The notes beneath the pieces are model-generated. The model saw only the letters and a list, made by a program, of their open reading frames with translations. It was not told where the DNA came from and did not search any database. From Cycloclasticus sp. (GTDB lineage: Bacteria > Pseudomonadota > Gammaproteobacteria > Methylococcales > Cycloclasticaceae), in NCBI GenBank assembly GCA_002700385.1, contig PADC01000005.1:62001-126000 (forward strand): a stretch of DNA of 64,000 bases, written 5' to 3'. Position numbers and translations under genes: made by a program. This document shows, piece by piece, positions 54,680 through 63,601 of this stretch (the first letter of the stretch is position 1; every line of letters starts with the position of its first letter).

Positions 54680-54982
54680 ATGTACATTGCAATGAACCGT
54701 TTTAAAGTCATTCTTGGTAAAGAAAATGCGTTTGAAGAAGTGTGGCGTCAACGAGAATCACGATTGAATAAGGTGCCAGGTTTCAACTCATTCCACCTCT
54801 TACGTGGACCACAATTAGAAGATTACACTCTCTTCGCATCGCACACCACATGGCAAGATAAAAAAGCATTTGATGCCTGGACACACTCTGACGCCTTTAA
54901 AAAAGCTCATGCTCAAGCAGGGCAAACCAAAGCCCTTTATCGAGAACACCCTCATTTTGAAGGCTTCGATGTCGTTCTTTAG
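54680..54982 (+). CDS. IsdG-type heme-degrading monooxygenase
   Basis: A 100-residue antibiotic-biosynthesis-monooxygenase-fold protein. The IsdG/IsdI catalytic set is present at matching positions: Asn6, Trp67 and His77 (IsdI Asn6/Trp66/His76). Such enzymes open heme in the cytoplasm to release iron. The protein is soluble, without a signal peptide. It stands alone between the divergent phasin gene and fxsA. The family contains members with other roles, so heme degradation rests on the triad. Confidence 0.82.
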   Translation: MYIAMNRFKVILGKENAFEEVWRQRESRLNKVPGFNSFHLLRGPQLEDYTLFASHTTWQDKKAFDAWTHSDAFKKAHAQAGQTKALYREHPHFEGFDVVL

Positions 54983-54992
54983 TGAGTTTAAC

Positions 54993-55481
54993 TTAATGAT
55001 CTTTTTTATCTGTTACCGGCTCATCTTCTCGCTTAAACTCACCCTCAATAACGTTGTCGTCTAAGGTATCCTCACGATGTGCTTGCTGATACGACTCATT
55101 GCCTTGAAAAGGTGCTTGGGCAATAAATTGGCTTTCAAGAATAAAACGCGCAACATGATTGCGCAAACTGGGTATTAAACACAAAAATCCGATAAGGTCC
55201 GTTACAAACCCGGGGGTCAGTAACAAAGCGCCACTCACCAATAACAGGGCACCTTCAATTAATTCTACCGCCGGTATTTCACCTCGAGACAAACTGGCTT
55301 GGACACGTTGCACGGTTGTTAACCCCTGAACACGAAATAGGTAGGCGCCCAATACTGCTGTCAACAAAATTAAAACAATCGTAGAAAAGGCACCAATCAC
55401 TGTTCCAACCTGTATAAGAAAATAAATTTCTATGACTGGCACAATAATTAAAAGTAACAAAAAAATGGAAAATGGATTCAT
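54993..55481 (-). CDS. fxsA: FxsA family membrane protein
   Basis: A 162-residue inner-membrane protein with three to four hydrophobic segments in the first 105 residues (LLIIVPVIEIYFLIQVGT at the start, LLVSGALLLTPGFVTDLIGF in the middle) and a charged cytoplasmic tail. FxsA in E. coli suppresses exclusion of phage T7 by the F plasmid. Normal length for the family; role here unknown. Confidence 0.93.
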   Translation of the reverse strand: MNPFSIFLLLLIIVPVIEIYFLIQVGTVIGAFSTIVLILLTAVLGAYLFRVQGLTTVQRVQASLSRGEIPAVELIEGALLLVSGALLLTPGFVTDLIGFLCLIPSLRNHVARFILESQFIAQAPFQGNESYQQAHREDTLDDNVIEGEFKREDEPVTDKKDH

Positions 55482-55636
55482 AGCATAAACAGCTTACACA
55501 GGAATCGCCTCTTTGTAAAAATGGCAGCCAATTTATCTGTTTCCCATGCAATCATTGCAAGAAAGATTTAGGCGGCCAAACAGGTCTAGGTATTGAGCCA
55601 ATATTAAATTGGCGTTTTTTGTTTTAGCTGTATCGT

Positions 55637-55642
55637 TATAAT
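55637..55642 (+). promoter_or_regulatory. Consensus -10 box upstream of dsbD
   Basis: TATAAT at 55637-55642, about 76 bp before the dsbD start, with only a weak T-rich -35 region. Confidence 0.35.
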
Positions 55643-55717
55643 GTCAATATTCATAGTAAACGACAAATACCCGTACTTTCTTATATCTGGTTTGTCTTAT
55701 TATTTAGCATCCTATTC

Positions 55718-57577
55718 ATGAAAAAATTTTTAGTCTTATTTTTTATTAGCCTTGGCACCCTGCTTTTCACGTTAAGCAACTCGGCTATCGCTGAAACCGA
55801 ACTGATCAAAAACAAGCCAATAAGTACCCTAAGTGACTTATTCGGCCAGTTAACCACCTCAGCTTCAAATCAACTGCTTGAACCCGACGAAGCCTTTCGC
55901 CTTTTTGCAGAGGTTAATAATGAACAACAAATCGTTTTAAGTTGGCGTATTGCTGAAGGCTATTATTTATATCAGGACAAGATTAAGGTTACTGTTTTAC
56001 AACCCAAAGAACTGCAGTTAAACAACATTAAACTCCCCAAAGGTCAACCTAAGGTGGATGAAATTTTTGGCGACACAACCGTTTACTACGATGACTTGAT
56101 CGTGCTTCAAAGCCTATCAAACCCAATTAATAAGCCAACAGACCTAACCCTTGATGTGGCTTTTCAAGGTTGCGCGGACATTGGCGTTTGTTATCCACCC
56201 ATGAACAAAGTGGTCAATTTGTCGCTTCAGCCTATTCAGGCCAATAAAGCCTCAAAACCAGTTGCACCCCAACTATCCGAGCAAAACCAAATAGCTGAAT
56301 CCCTTATTAGCAATACCCTATGGCTCACTTGCTTAACGTTCCTGGGCTTTGGGCTTTTACTGTCATTCACTCCCTGCGTTTTCCCAATGATTCCCATTTT
56401 GTCTGGCATTATTGTTGGGCATGGCGATAAGCTCACAACGCGTAAAGCATTCTATTTATCATTTGCTTACGTGTTTGCTTCTGCTTTAACCTATGCTTTA
56501 TTCGGCGTACTGGCAGGGCTGTTCGGCAGTAATCTACAAGCCACATTTCAAAACCCTTGGATTCTTGGCCTCTTTAGTGGTTTATTCGTTCTGCTCGCTT
56601 TGTCTATGTTTGGTCTTTATCAGATCCAACTCCCGACTTCTCTTCAAAGCAAACTCTCTCAAATTTCGCAGCACCAAAAACATGGCTCTTTATGGGGCAG
56701 TGCCATTATGGGTGTTTTATCAACATTAATTGTAGGCCCTTGTGTTGCCGCTCCTTTAGCCGGCGTACTGATTTATATCGGCCAAACAGGAGACGCCTTT
56801 CTAGGTGGTTTTGCTTTATTTTCTCTCGGTATCGGCATGGGTATTCCATTGCTTATTATCGGTGTTTCTGCCGGTAAGTTATTACCTAACGCAGGGCACT
56901 GGATGGAGCCTATAAAATATTTCTTTGGCGTCTTATTGCTGGCTGTTGCCATTTGGCTTATTGAACGTATCTTACCTGCAAGCATCACCCTGCTTTTATG
57001 GGCCGGCTTGTTCGTCATATGCGCCATTTATCTTAGGGCTATCGACCGCCTTCCAGAAACTGCAACAGGCTGGCAAAAACTATCTAAAGGGATGGGCGTT
57101 CTTTGCCTAATATACGGCACCCTTTTGATGGTTGGTGCAGCCTCGGGTGGAAGCCATCTGTTAAAGCCTTTAGCTAACTTTAATATCCATCAAAAACCTG
57201 CTTTTCAACAACACGCTCTGCCCTTTAAAACAATAAAAAATATTGACGAGTTAACGGTCTCTTTGGATAGAGCAGCAAAAAATAAGCAACGGGTTATGTT
57301 GGATTTTTATGCCGATTGGTGTGTGACATGCAAACAAATGGAGGCTTATACTTTTAGCGACCCGTCTGTTCAAGCTGCTTTAAAAAACACCGTTTTAATC
57401 CAAGCGGATGTGACTAAAAACGATGATGAAGACCAGGCATTACTTAAAACATTTTCGCTTATTGGCCCGCCTGCCATTATATTTTTTGATCTCGACTCTT
57501 CTGAGATCAAACAAAGCCGGGTTATCGGCTATATGGAACCGACCCATTTTCTAGAGCACTTAGAAACACTGCCTTAA
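55718..57577 (+). CDS. dsbD: Thiol:disulfide interchange protein DsbD
   Basis: A 619-residue membrane protein that passes electrons from cytoplasmic thioredoxin to periplasmic thiol proteins. Three parts are seen: signal peptide (1-25) and N-terminal periplasmic domain with the CADIGVC cysteine pair (about 151-157), eight membrane helices with the conserved SFTPCVFPM and VGPCVAAPLAG cysteines, and a C-terminal thioredoxin domain with CVTC. All redox cysteines are intact. The TlpA-like gene follows with no gap, a likely recipient. It may also help cytochrome c maturation needed by the caa3 oxidase. Confidence 0.96.
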   Translation: MKKFLVLFFISLGTLLFTLSNSAIAETELIKNKPISTLSDLFGQLTTSASNQLLEPDEAFRLFAEVNNEQQIVLSWRIAEGYYLYQDKIKVTVLQPKELQLNNIKLPKGQPKVDEIFGDTTVYYDDLIVLQSLSNPINKPTDLTLDVAFQGCADIGVCYPPMNKVVNLSLQPIQANKASKPVAPQLSEQNQIAESLISNTLWLTCLTFLGFGLLLSFTPCVFPMIPILSGIIVGHGDKLTTRKAFYLSFAYVFASALTYALFGVLAGLFGSNLQATFQNPWILGLFSGLFVLLALSMFGLYQIQLPTSLQSKLSQISQHQKHGSLWGSAIMGVLSTLIVGPCVAAPLAGVLIYIGQTGDAFLGGFALFSLGIGMGIPLLIIGVSAGKLLPNAGHWMEPIKYFFGVLLLAVAIWLIERILPASITLLLWAGLFVICAIYLRAIDRLPETATGWQKLSKGMGVLCLIYGTLLMVGAASGGSHLLKPLANFNIHQKPAFQQHALPFKTIKNIDELTVSLDRAAKNKQRVMLDFYADWCVTCKQMEAYTFSDPSVQAALKNTVLIQADVTKNDDEDQALLKTFSLIGPPAIIFFDLDSSEIKQSRVIGYMEPTHFLEHLETLP

Positions 57578-58120
57578 ATGAATAAGAAAACTCTATTTTT
57601 CATTAGCTTGGTCATCGTGCTTGCTCTATCGGCAATGCTTTATCTCCCTCAGGATAATTCCACCCTGAAGCCTCGACAAGACAAACCAGCGCAACCCAGC
57701 TCTTTAATCCGGCCAGAATTTTCTCTCCCCGATCTTCAGGGCAACTTGCGAAACATCAACGAATGGGATGGTCAGTATATCGTGCTGAACTTTTGGGCCA
57801 CTTGGTGCCCTCCATGCCGTAAAGAAATTCCTGAATTTATTGCTTTACAGGAAGAATACGCTGAAGCAAACCTGCAATTCATTGGTATCGCTATCGATAA
57901 TGAGGCATCTGTTAAACAATTCGCTTTGGACATGGGAATCAACTACCCAAACCTCATTGCTGAAATGGACGGTATTGAGTTAGCCAGACAATATGGCAAT
58001 ATCATGGGAGCTCTACCCTTTTCTGTCATTATCAGCCCTAAAGGTCAAATCTTAACCCACCAATTTGGTCTCTTGGAGCGCTCAACCATTCTTAAAGTTA
58101 CGCAACTATCTAAAAGCTAA
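57578..58120 (+). CDS. TlpA/ResA-family periplasmic thioredoxin
   Basis: A 180-residue protein with an N-terminal membrane anchor or signal (about 5-23) and a thioredoxin fold with active site CPPC in FWATWCPPCRKEIPEF. Such proteins reduce disulfides in periplasmic substrates such as apocytochrome c. It starts immediately after the dsbD stop, so DsbD probably keeps it reduced. Confidence 0.92.
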   Translation: MNKKTLFFISLVIVLALSAMLYLPQDNSTLKPRQDKPAQPSSLIRPEFSLPDLQGNLRNINEWDGQYIVLNFWATWCPPCRKEIPEFIALQEEYAEANLQFIGIAIDNEASVKQFALDMGINYPNLIAEMDGIELARQYGNIMGALPFSVIISPKGQILTHQFGLLERSTILKVTQLSKS

Positions 58121-58266
58121 CTCCTGCTAACTTGCTAAGAACTGTCTTTATCTTTCACGAAATGACAATTTATATGGACTTTAATGCGAAGCTTTGGCAA
58201 AATCACCACATTGCAAACTGACATTGCATACTGGCTTACCTTTTCATCATTTTGAGTTAACACATT

Positions 58267-58719
58267 ATGGCAATTATTTCAGTGATTAACGGTCCAAACT
58301 TGAATATGCTTGGCACTCGGGAACCTGGAATTTATGGTTCTCAAACTTTGAAAGACATTGAAAACTCATTATTACAACTGGCTCATCAACATGGGCACGA
58401 TTTACTTTTTTATCAAAGTAATGCTGAACATGATCTCGTCAACAACGTTCAACAAAGCCGGCAAAATGAGGTTGCTGTCATTTTGTTAAACCCTGCTGCC
58501 TTTACTCATACCAGTGTCGCTTTGAGAGATGCCTTACTCGCTTGTGACACCCCTTTTATTGAACTTCATTTGTCAAATGTCCACGCGCGGGAGTCGTTTC
58601 GCCAACATTCGTACTTCTCAGACATTGCCAAAGGCGTTATTTGTGGTTTCGGCCCAAAGAGTTATGAATTAGCCTTGCTTGCAGCGCTACCCCTAATAGA
58701 AAAAACACCAAGAGATTAA
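58267..58719 (+). CDS. aroQ: 3-dehydroquinate dehydratase, type II
   Basis: A 150-residue enzyme of the shikimate pathway. Signatures are [18 protein letters not shown] (about 7-24, holding the catalytic Tyr), a [16 protein letters not shown] stretch and the catalytic His in [14 protein letters not shown]. It stands 2 bp before accB, the order seen in most gammaproteobacteria. The gap 58121-58266 has no ORF. Confidence 0.97.
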   Translation: MAIISVINGPNLNMLGTREPGIYGSQTLKDIENSLLQLAHQHGHDLLFYQSNAEHDLVNNVQQSRQNEVAVILLNPAAFTHTSVALRDALLACDTPFIELHLSNVHARESFRQHSYFSDIAKGVICGFGPKSYELALLAALPLIEKTPRD

Positions 58720-58721
58720 TT

Positions 58722-59168
58722 ATGGATATTAGAAAAATTAAAAAACTGATCGAACTGATTGAAGAGTCCGATATTGCTGAAATTGAAATTCACGAGGGTG
58801 AAGAATCTGTGCGCATTAATCGTTATTCTTCAACGCAACCTGTTGCTGTAGCGCCATCACCGGCTGTCGCTGCGCCTGCCTCTGCAAGCACAGTCCCTGA
58901 ACCGGCTGCAGCCACTGAAAAAAATGAACCGTCAGGACACGTCATCACATCACCCATGGTCGGTACTTTTTACGATGCCCCAGAGCCTGGAGCAACCCCC
59001 TTCGTTAAAATTGGCCAATCTGTTCAAAAAGGCGATACCTTATGCATTATTGAAGCGATGAAGATTCTTAATCAAATTGAAGCCGACAAATCCGGTGTCA
59101 TTGCATCAATCATGGCCGACAATGGCCACCCAGTCGAATTTGATCAACCTTTATTCATCATCGAATAA
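58722..59168 (+). CDS. accB: Acetyl-CoA carboxylase biotin carboxyl carrier protein
   Basis: A 148-residue carrier with an N-terminal domain, an Ala/Pro-rich linker (about 45-72) and the biotinyl domain. The biotin is attached to the Lys of [12 protein letters not shown] near residue 113. The thumb region ([15 protein letters not shown]) is present. It works with AccC, encoded 35 bp downstream. Confidence 0.97.
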   Translation: MDIRKIKKLIELIEESDIAEIEIHEGEESVRINRYSSTQPVAVAPSPAVAAPASASTVPEPAAATEKNEPSGHVITSPMVGTFYDAPEPGATPFVKIGQSVQKGDTLCIIEAMKILNQIEADKSGVIASIMADNGHPVEFDQPLFIIE

Positions 59169-59203
59169 TTAGTTTTTACTTTTAACACATCGACGAGAAA
59201 AAT

Positions 59204-60544
59204 ATGTTCGATAAAATTCTTATAGCAAACCGTGGTGAAATTGCTTTGCGTATCTTGCGTGCTTGCCGCGAAATGGGCATCCAAACGGTTGCCGTTCATT
59301 CTTCCGCTGACCGCGATTTAAAACATGTTCGATTAGCAGATGAGTCTGTTTGTATAGGCGGGCCTTCTTCCACTGAAAGCTATCTCAACGTACCCGCCAT
59401 TATCAGTGCTGCTGAAATTACTGATGCTGAAGCCATCCATCCCGGTTACGGCTTTTTATCTGAAAATGCCGACTTTGCCGAGCGTGTAGAACAAAGTGGT
59501 TTTACCTTCATCGGCCCTCGTTCAGAAACCATTCGCTTAATGGGCGATAAAGTCTCTGCGATTGAAGCCATGATTAAAGCGGGGGTTCCCTGTGTACCCG
59601 GCTCTGATGGACCACTAAACGACGACAAGGAACGCAACATTAAGCTTGCCCGTGATATTGGCTACCCAATCATCATTAAAGCTGCCGGTGGTGGAGGTGG
59701 GCGCGGAATGCGTGTTGTGCATACAGAAGCCGCTCTTTTGAATGCCATTTCACTGACCAAAACAGAAGCTAAAAACTTTTTTGGTAATGACATGGTTTAC
59801 ATGGAAAAATTCCTTGAAACACCACGCCATATCGAATTTCAAGTTCTCGCCGACCAACACGGCAATGCCATCCATTTAGGTGAACGTGACTGCTCCACCC
59901 AACGTAAACACCAAAAAGTTATTGAAGAAGCACCTGCTATTGGCATTACGGAGGAAGTCCGTCAGGAAATTGGTACACGTTGTGCGAAGGCTTGTGAAAA
60001 AATAGGCTATTTTGGTGCCGGCACTTTTGAATTTTTATACGAAAAAGGGGAGTTTTACTTCATTGAAATGAATACCCGCGTTCAAGTTGAGCACCCCATT
60101 ACAGAAATTATCACCGGTGTTGACATCGTGGCCGAGCAGCTCAAAATTGCCTCGGGCGAACCGTTAAGCTACACACAAGATGACATCAAAATTTCCGGGC
60201 ATGCCATTGAGTGCCGTTTAAATGCAGAGCATTCCGAAACCTTTATGCCCTCTCCAGGAAAAATTAGCCAATTACATATTCCAGGTGGCCCCGGCATTCG
60301 TTTTGACAGCCATATCTACAATGGCTACACCGTCCCTCAGTTCTATGACTCAATGATCGGTAAACTCATTGCTTCTGGCACATCACGCGAATCCGCTTTA
60401 GCCCGCACTAAGACAGCGCTAGATGAATGCGTTATCGACGGCATTAATACCAATATCCCGCTCCTGCGAGATATTGTGCTTGATAAAGATTTTGCATCCG
60501 GCGTATACAACATTCACTACCTTGAAAAGAAACTGGGAATGTAA
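59204..60544 (+). CDS. accC: Biotin carboxylase subunit of acetyl-CoA carboxylase
   Basis: A 446-residue ATP-grasp enzyme that carboxylates biotin on AccB. Signatures: [19 protein letters not shown] at the start, GGGGRGMRV glycine loop, [34 protein letters not shown]. Full length. It forms an operon with accB and is followed 5 bp later by prmA. Confidence 0.97.
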   Translation: MFDKILIANRGEIALRILRACREMGIQTVAVHSSADRDLKHVRLADESVCIGGPSSTESYLNVPAIISAAEITDAEAIHPGYGFLSENADFAERVEQSGFTFIGPRSETIRLMGDKVSAIEAMIKAGVPCVPGSDGPLNDDKERNIKLARDIGYPIIIKAAGGGGGRGMRVVHTEAALLNAISLTKTEAKNFFGNDMVYMEKFLETPRHIEFQVLADQHGNAIHLGERDCSTQRKHQKVIEEAPAIGITEEVRQEIGTRCAKACEKIGYFGAGTFEFLYEKGEFYFIEMNTRVQVEHPITEIITGVDIVAEQLKIASGEPLSYTQDDIKISGHAIECRLNAEHSETFMPSPGKISQLHIPGGPGIRFDSHIYNGYTVPQFYDSMIGKLIASGTSRESALARTKTALDECVIDGINTNIPLLRDIVLDKDFASGVYNIHYLEKKLGM

Positions 60545-60549
60545 TCTCA

Positions 60550-61431
60550 ATGGCATGGCAACAATTGACCATTGCAACCCATCGAGAATTTGCCGAAACC
60601 GTTGAAGTTTTACTAGAAGACCTTGGCGCGCTGTCTGTTACTTTAATGGACAGCGCCGATCAACCCATCTACGAACCGCCTTTAAACAGCACCCCTTTAT
60701 GGCAGCATATCTCTGTTACAGGGTTATTTGAAGAAAACAAGGACCTTAGCCAGGCTAAAGAGTATTTCAACCAGCATCTTGGTAAGCAAGATCCGTGGCA
60801 ATTAACACTGGAAAAACTAGCCGATCAAGTCTGGGAGCGTGTTTGGCTCGAGAACTTTCAACCCATAAAATTTGGTGATAACTTCTGGGTTTGCTCAACT
60901 GAACACGAGCCGCCAAATTCGGCAGCGACCCTCTTAAGGCTCGACCCCGGCTTAGCCTTTGGCACCGGCACACACCCTACCACTGCGCTTTGCCTTGATT
61001 GGCTGGCAAATCACTCGCTTAACAACAGCAAGATCATCGATTTTGGCTGTGGTTCGGGTATTTTAGCCATCGCTGGTCTCCTGCTTGGCGCAAGTGGGGC
61101 TATCGGTATCGACATTGACCCTCAAGCACTTATCGCAACACACCATAATGCTGAGCAAAACAACGTTTCCGATAAACTCCAGGTCTATGATGCAGAAAAT
61201 TACCCTAAAACACCTCAATCTCTCGTTATTGCGAATATTCTTGCTGAACCGCTCATCAACCTGTCCAACGACATTTCAGCTTTAGTTAAGCCTAGTGGAC
61301 ACCTGCTCTTGTCTGGCATTCTCAGCGAACAGATAGAACCCGTTAAGCTGGCTTACAACAATGCGTTCATCTTCTCCCCCGCTGTTATTCGGGACAACTG
61401 GGCCTGCTTACAGGCTGTTAAAAAACCTTAA
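60550..61431 (+). CDS. prmA: Ribosomal protein L11 methyltransferase
   Basis: A 293-residue SAM methyltransferase that trimethylates L11. The SAM loop is IIDFGCGSGILAIAG, with LDPGLAFGTGTHPTTALCL before it and the NILAEPL catalytic stretch after it. Normal length for the family. It is in the accC-prmA-DUF3426-dusB-fis run. Confidence 0.96.
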   Translation: MAWQQLTIATHREFAETVEVLLEDLGALSVTLMDSADQPIYEPPLNSTPLWQHISVTGLFEENKDLSQAKEYFNQHLGKQDPWQLTLEKLADQVWERVWLENFQPIKFGDNFWVCSTEHEPPNSAATLLRLDPGLAFGTGTHPTTALCLDWLANHSLNNSKIIDFGCGSGILAIAGLLLGASGAIGIDIDPQALIATHHNAEQNNVSDKLQVYDAENYPKTPQSLVIANILAEPLINLSNDISALVKPSGHLLLSGILSEQIEPVKLAYNNAFIFSPAVIRDNWACLQAVKKP

Positions 61432-61434
61432 ACG

Positions 61435-62175
61435 ATGCATTACGTACGCTGCCCCTTTTGCCTAAGCACATTACAAGTTAGCGAAGAACAACTATCTCAA
61501 AAATCCGGCATGATTCGCTGTGGCCGTTGCAATGAAATCTTCGATGCCAACAAAAACGAACTCACGCCTGCAGCTAAAAAAATATTACTCAATAAGGCCG
61601 AAGAAACAACTAACCCACCTGATTATTCAACCGATAATGTAATACCTGTAACGGATGAAAATGAACCACCCGTCATTGCAGCTTGGGAAAACGTAAAGAA
61701 AAAGCCTGTCTATAAATTACCTTACGGCTTTCTTTCCTTTTTACTCGTCATAACCCTCATGATTCAAGTGACCTACATTGAATCGGCCGTCTTAACTCAA
61801 AGCATTCATTTGCAGCCCGTTATTAAAAAATTGAATAACGCGTATAATTTACAGATCCCCAGTTATAAAAACCTCGAAGAAATTCACATTGTTCAACGAC
61901 AATTAAGCCCTCACCCCAACCAGAGCGATCTCCTTTTGTTTCAACTCACCCTTAAAAATAATGCCCTAGTAGAACAACCTTACCCAACCATTAAACTACT
62001 CTTGACTGCCCATTCAGGAGAACCTATCGCAGAAGGCATTTTTAACCGTCATGACTATCTCGCCGATAAGGAAACAAACGACTTTTTTCCGCCCCAAGCG
62101 CTAAAAGACATAAAAATTTTATTCGAAAAACCCAACACCCACGCAGCCGGGTTTGAAATATCTTTCATACCTTAA
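61435..62175 (+). CDS. Zinc-ribbon DUF3426 membrane protein
   Basis: A 246-residue protein starting with a MJ0042-type zinc ribbon (CPFC at about 5-8, CGRC at about 29-32), a linker, a single membrane helix (about 97-117) and a DUF3426 domain on the far side. This position between prmA and dusB is conserved in gammaproteobacteria. No function is established that I can state. Confidence 0.85.
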   Translation: MHYVRCPFCLSTLQVSEEQLSQKSGMIRCGRCNEIFDANKNELTPAAKKILLNKAEETTNPPDYSTDNVIPVTDENEPPVIAAWENVKKKPVYKLPYGFLSFLLVITLMIQVTYIESAVLTQSIHLQPVIKKLNNAYNLQIPSYKNLEEIHIVQRQLSPHPNQSDLLLFQLTLKNNALVEQPYPTIKLLLTAHSGEPIAEGIFNRHDYLADKETNDFFPPQALKDIKILFEKPNTHAAGFEISFIP

Positions 62176-62244
62176 CGCTAAATCCTCATATTTCTCACCT
62201 TGACCGAAACCGTCACGACACTGACCCCATCATCACCAAACGCT

Positions 62245-63240
62245 ATGAAAATCGGCCCCTACACACTCACTAATAACTTAGTCCTCTCGCCAATGGCAGG
62301 GATTACTGATCGACCCTTCCGTCAAATTTGTCGTGAATTAGGGGCCGGTCTCGCCGTATCGGAAATGACCGCTTCAAACCCAGCTTTACGAAACCATCGC
62401 CGCACGCTATTAAAGCTCGATCATTCAGGTGAAGACGAACCTCGCGTTGTACAGATTGTCGGAACAAATCCCGAGCAACTGGCCGAAGCCGCTGTGTTTA
62501 ATCAAAAAAATGGCGCTCAAATTATCGATATTAATATGGGCTGCCCAGCAAAAAAAGTATGCAATGTTGCCGCAGGATCTGCTTTACTAAGGGACGAACC
62601 ACTGGTGAATAACATTCTAAAAGCGGTTGTTTCTGCTGTTGATATTCCTGTCACGCTAAAAATCAGAACTGGCTGGGATCCCTTGAACAAAAATGCGCCC
62701 ACTATTGCCAAAATTGCAGAACAGGCCGGCATTCAATCACTCGCCATCCACGGCCGAACCCGTGCCTGCAAATACAACGGAAATGCTGAATTTGATACGA
62801 TTAAATCAGTCAAAAAATCTATCAAAATCCCTGTGTTTGCCAATGGAGATATCACCACACCTCAACGCGCACTAGAAGTGTTAGACTACACAAACGCTGA
62901 TGGCTTGTTAATTGGCCGCGGGGCTCAAGGGAACCCGTGGATTTTTAGAGAAATTGCACATTACCTAAAAACCGGTGAAAAGCTGGCACCTCCCAACCTT
63001 GATGAAATAAGAGAAACTATCTCTCGCCATCTTGCTCATCTCCATCAATTTTATGGCGATACGATGGGGGTTAGAATTGCCAGAAAGCATATTGCTTGGT
63101 ATTTTAAGCAAATAGATCAATCATTATTGCCTCTCGTGAAAGAGAGTTTTTCTATTCAAGAACCTCAACTACAATTAGACTTTATGAATAAAATTTTCCA
63201 CACACTATCAAAAAAAAACAATACGCAGCATGAATTTTAA
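62245..63240 (+). CDS. dusB: tRNA-dihydrouridine synthase DusB
   Basis: A 331-residue FMN enzyme that reduces specific uridines in tRNA. Signatures are LSPMAGITDRPFRQICRELGAG, VVQIVGTNPEQLAEAA, NMGCPAKKV with the catalytic Cys, and IHGRTR. The ATG at 62245 gives the usual N-terminus (MKIGPYTLTNNLVLSPMAG); a TTG at 62200 would add 15 residues not typical of the family. The 3' end overlaps fis by 11 bp. Confidence 0.95.
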   Translation: MKIGPYTLTNNLVLSPMAGITDRPFRQICRELGAGLAVSEMTASNPALRNHRRTLLKLDHSGEDEPRVVQIVGTNPEQLAEAAVFNQKNGAQIIDINMGCPAKKVCNVAAGSALLRDEPLVNNILKAVVSAVDIPVTLKIRTGWDPLNKNAPTIAKIAEQAGIQSLAIHGRTRACKYNGNAEFDTIKSVKKSIKIPVFANGDITTPQRALEVLDYTNADGLLIGRGAQGNPWIFREIAHYLKTGEKLAPPNLDEIRETISRHLAHLHQFYGDTMGVRIARKHIAWYFKQIDQSLLPLVKESFSIQEPQLQLDFMNKIFHTLSKKNNTQHEF

Positions 63241-63478
63241 TCATTCAAAAAAGCCTTTATGTGAGCAAGTCACCCAGGCACTGGAACACTATTTTGCCCA
63301 ATTGGATGGACAAGAAGTCATTGACCTTCATAGCCTGGTGATCCGTGAAGTTGAAAAACCTTTACTGGAGGCCGTGCTAAACCACACCAAATCAAATCAA
63401 TCAAAAGCGGCCAAGATGCTTGGATTAAGCCGTGGCACTTTGAGAAAAAAACTAGCCACTTATGGGCTGGATATTTAG
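63230..63478 (+). CDS. fis: DNA-binding protein Fis
   Basis: An 82-residue Fis. It aligns with the core and helix-turn-helix of E. coli Fis (KPLCEQVTQAL, HYFAQLDGQ, and SKAAKMLGLSRGTLRKKL), but is about 16 residues shorter at the N-terminus, where E. coli Fis has the mobile beta-hairpin used to activate DNA invertases. It starts inside the end of dusB, the conserved dusB-fis pair, so Fis synthesis depends on dusB transcription. Confidence 0.94.
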   Translation: MNFNHSKKPLCEQVTQALEHYFAQLDGQEVIDLHSLVIREVEKPLLEAVLNHTKSNQSKAAKMLGLSRGTLRKKLATYGLDI

Positions 63479-63544
63479 CACCTTCGCCCTCTACAGCACC
63501 TCACCAAAAAGCTCAGCAAAATAACGCAAATTTCTATAAAATAG

Positions 63545-63591
63545 CCTGTTTCCAAGTTGGCCAAAATGGCCTTCCATTCTTTCAAAACAGG
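63545..63591 (+). promoter_or_regulatory. Stem-loop in the fis-purH gap
   Basis: CCTGTTT (63545-63551) pairs with AAACAGG (63585-63591), and within it GGCC (63559-63562) pairs with GGCC (63568-63571). The structure ends 10 bp before the purH start codon, so it could hide the ribosome binding site or be a weak fis terminator. No T run follows. Confidence 0.35.
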
Positions 63592-63601
63592 TCCTAGTAG
63601 C

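Noticed and set aside
63479-63601. Possible PurR operator before purH (ACGCAAATTTCT)
   Set aside because: Only half of the PurR palindrome is matched and the second half is absent.
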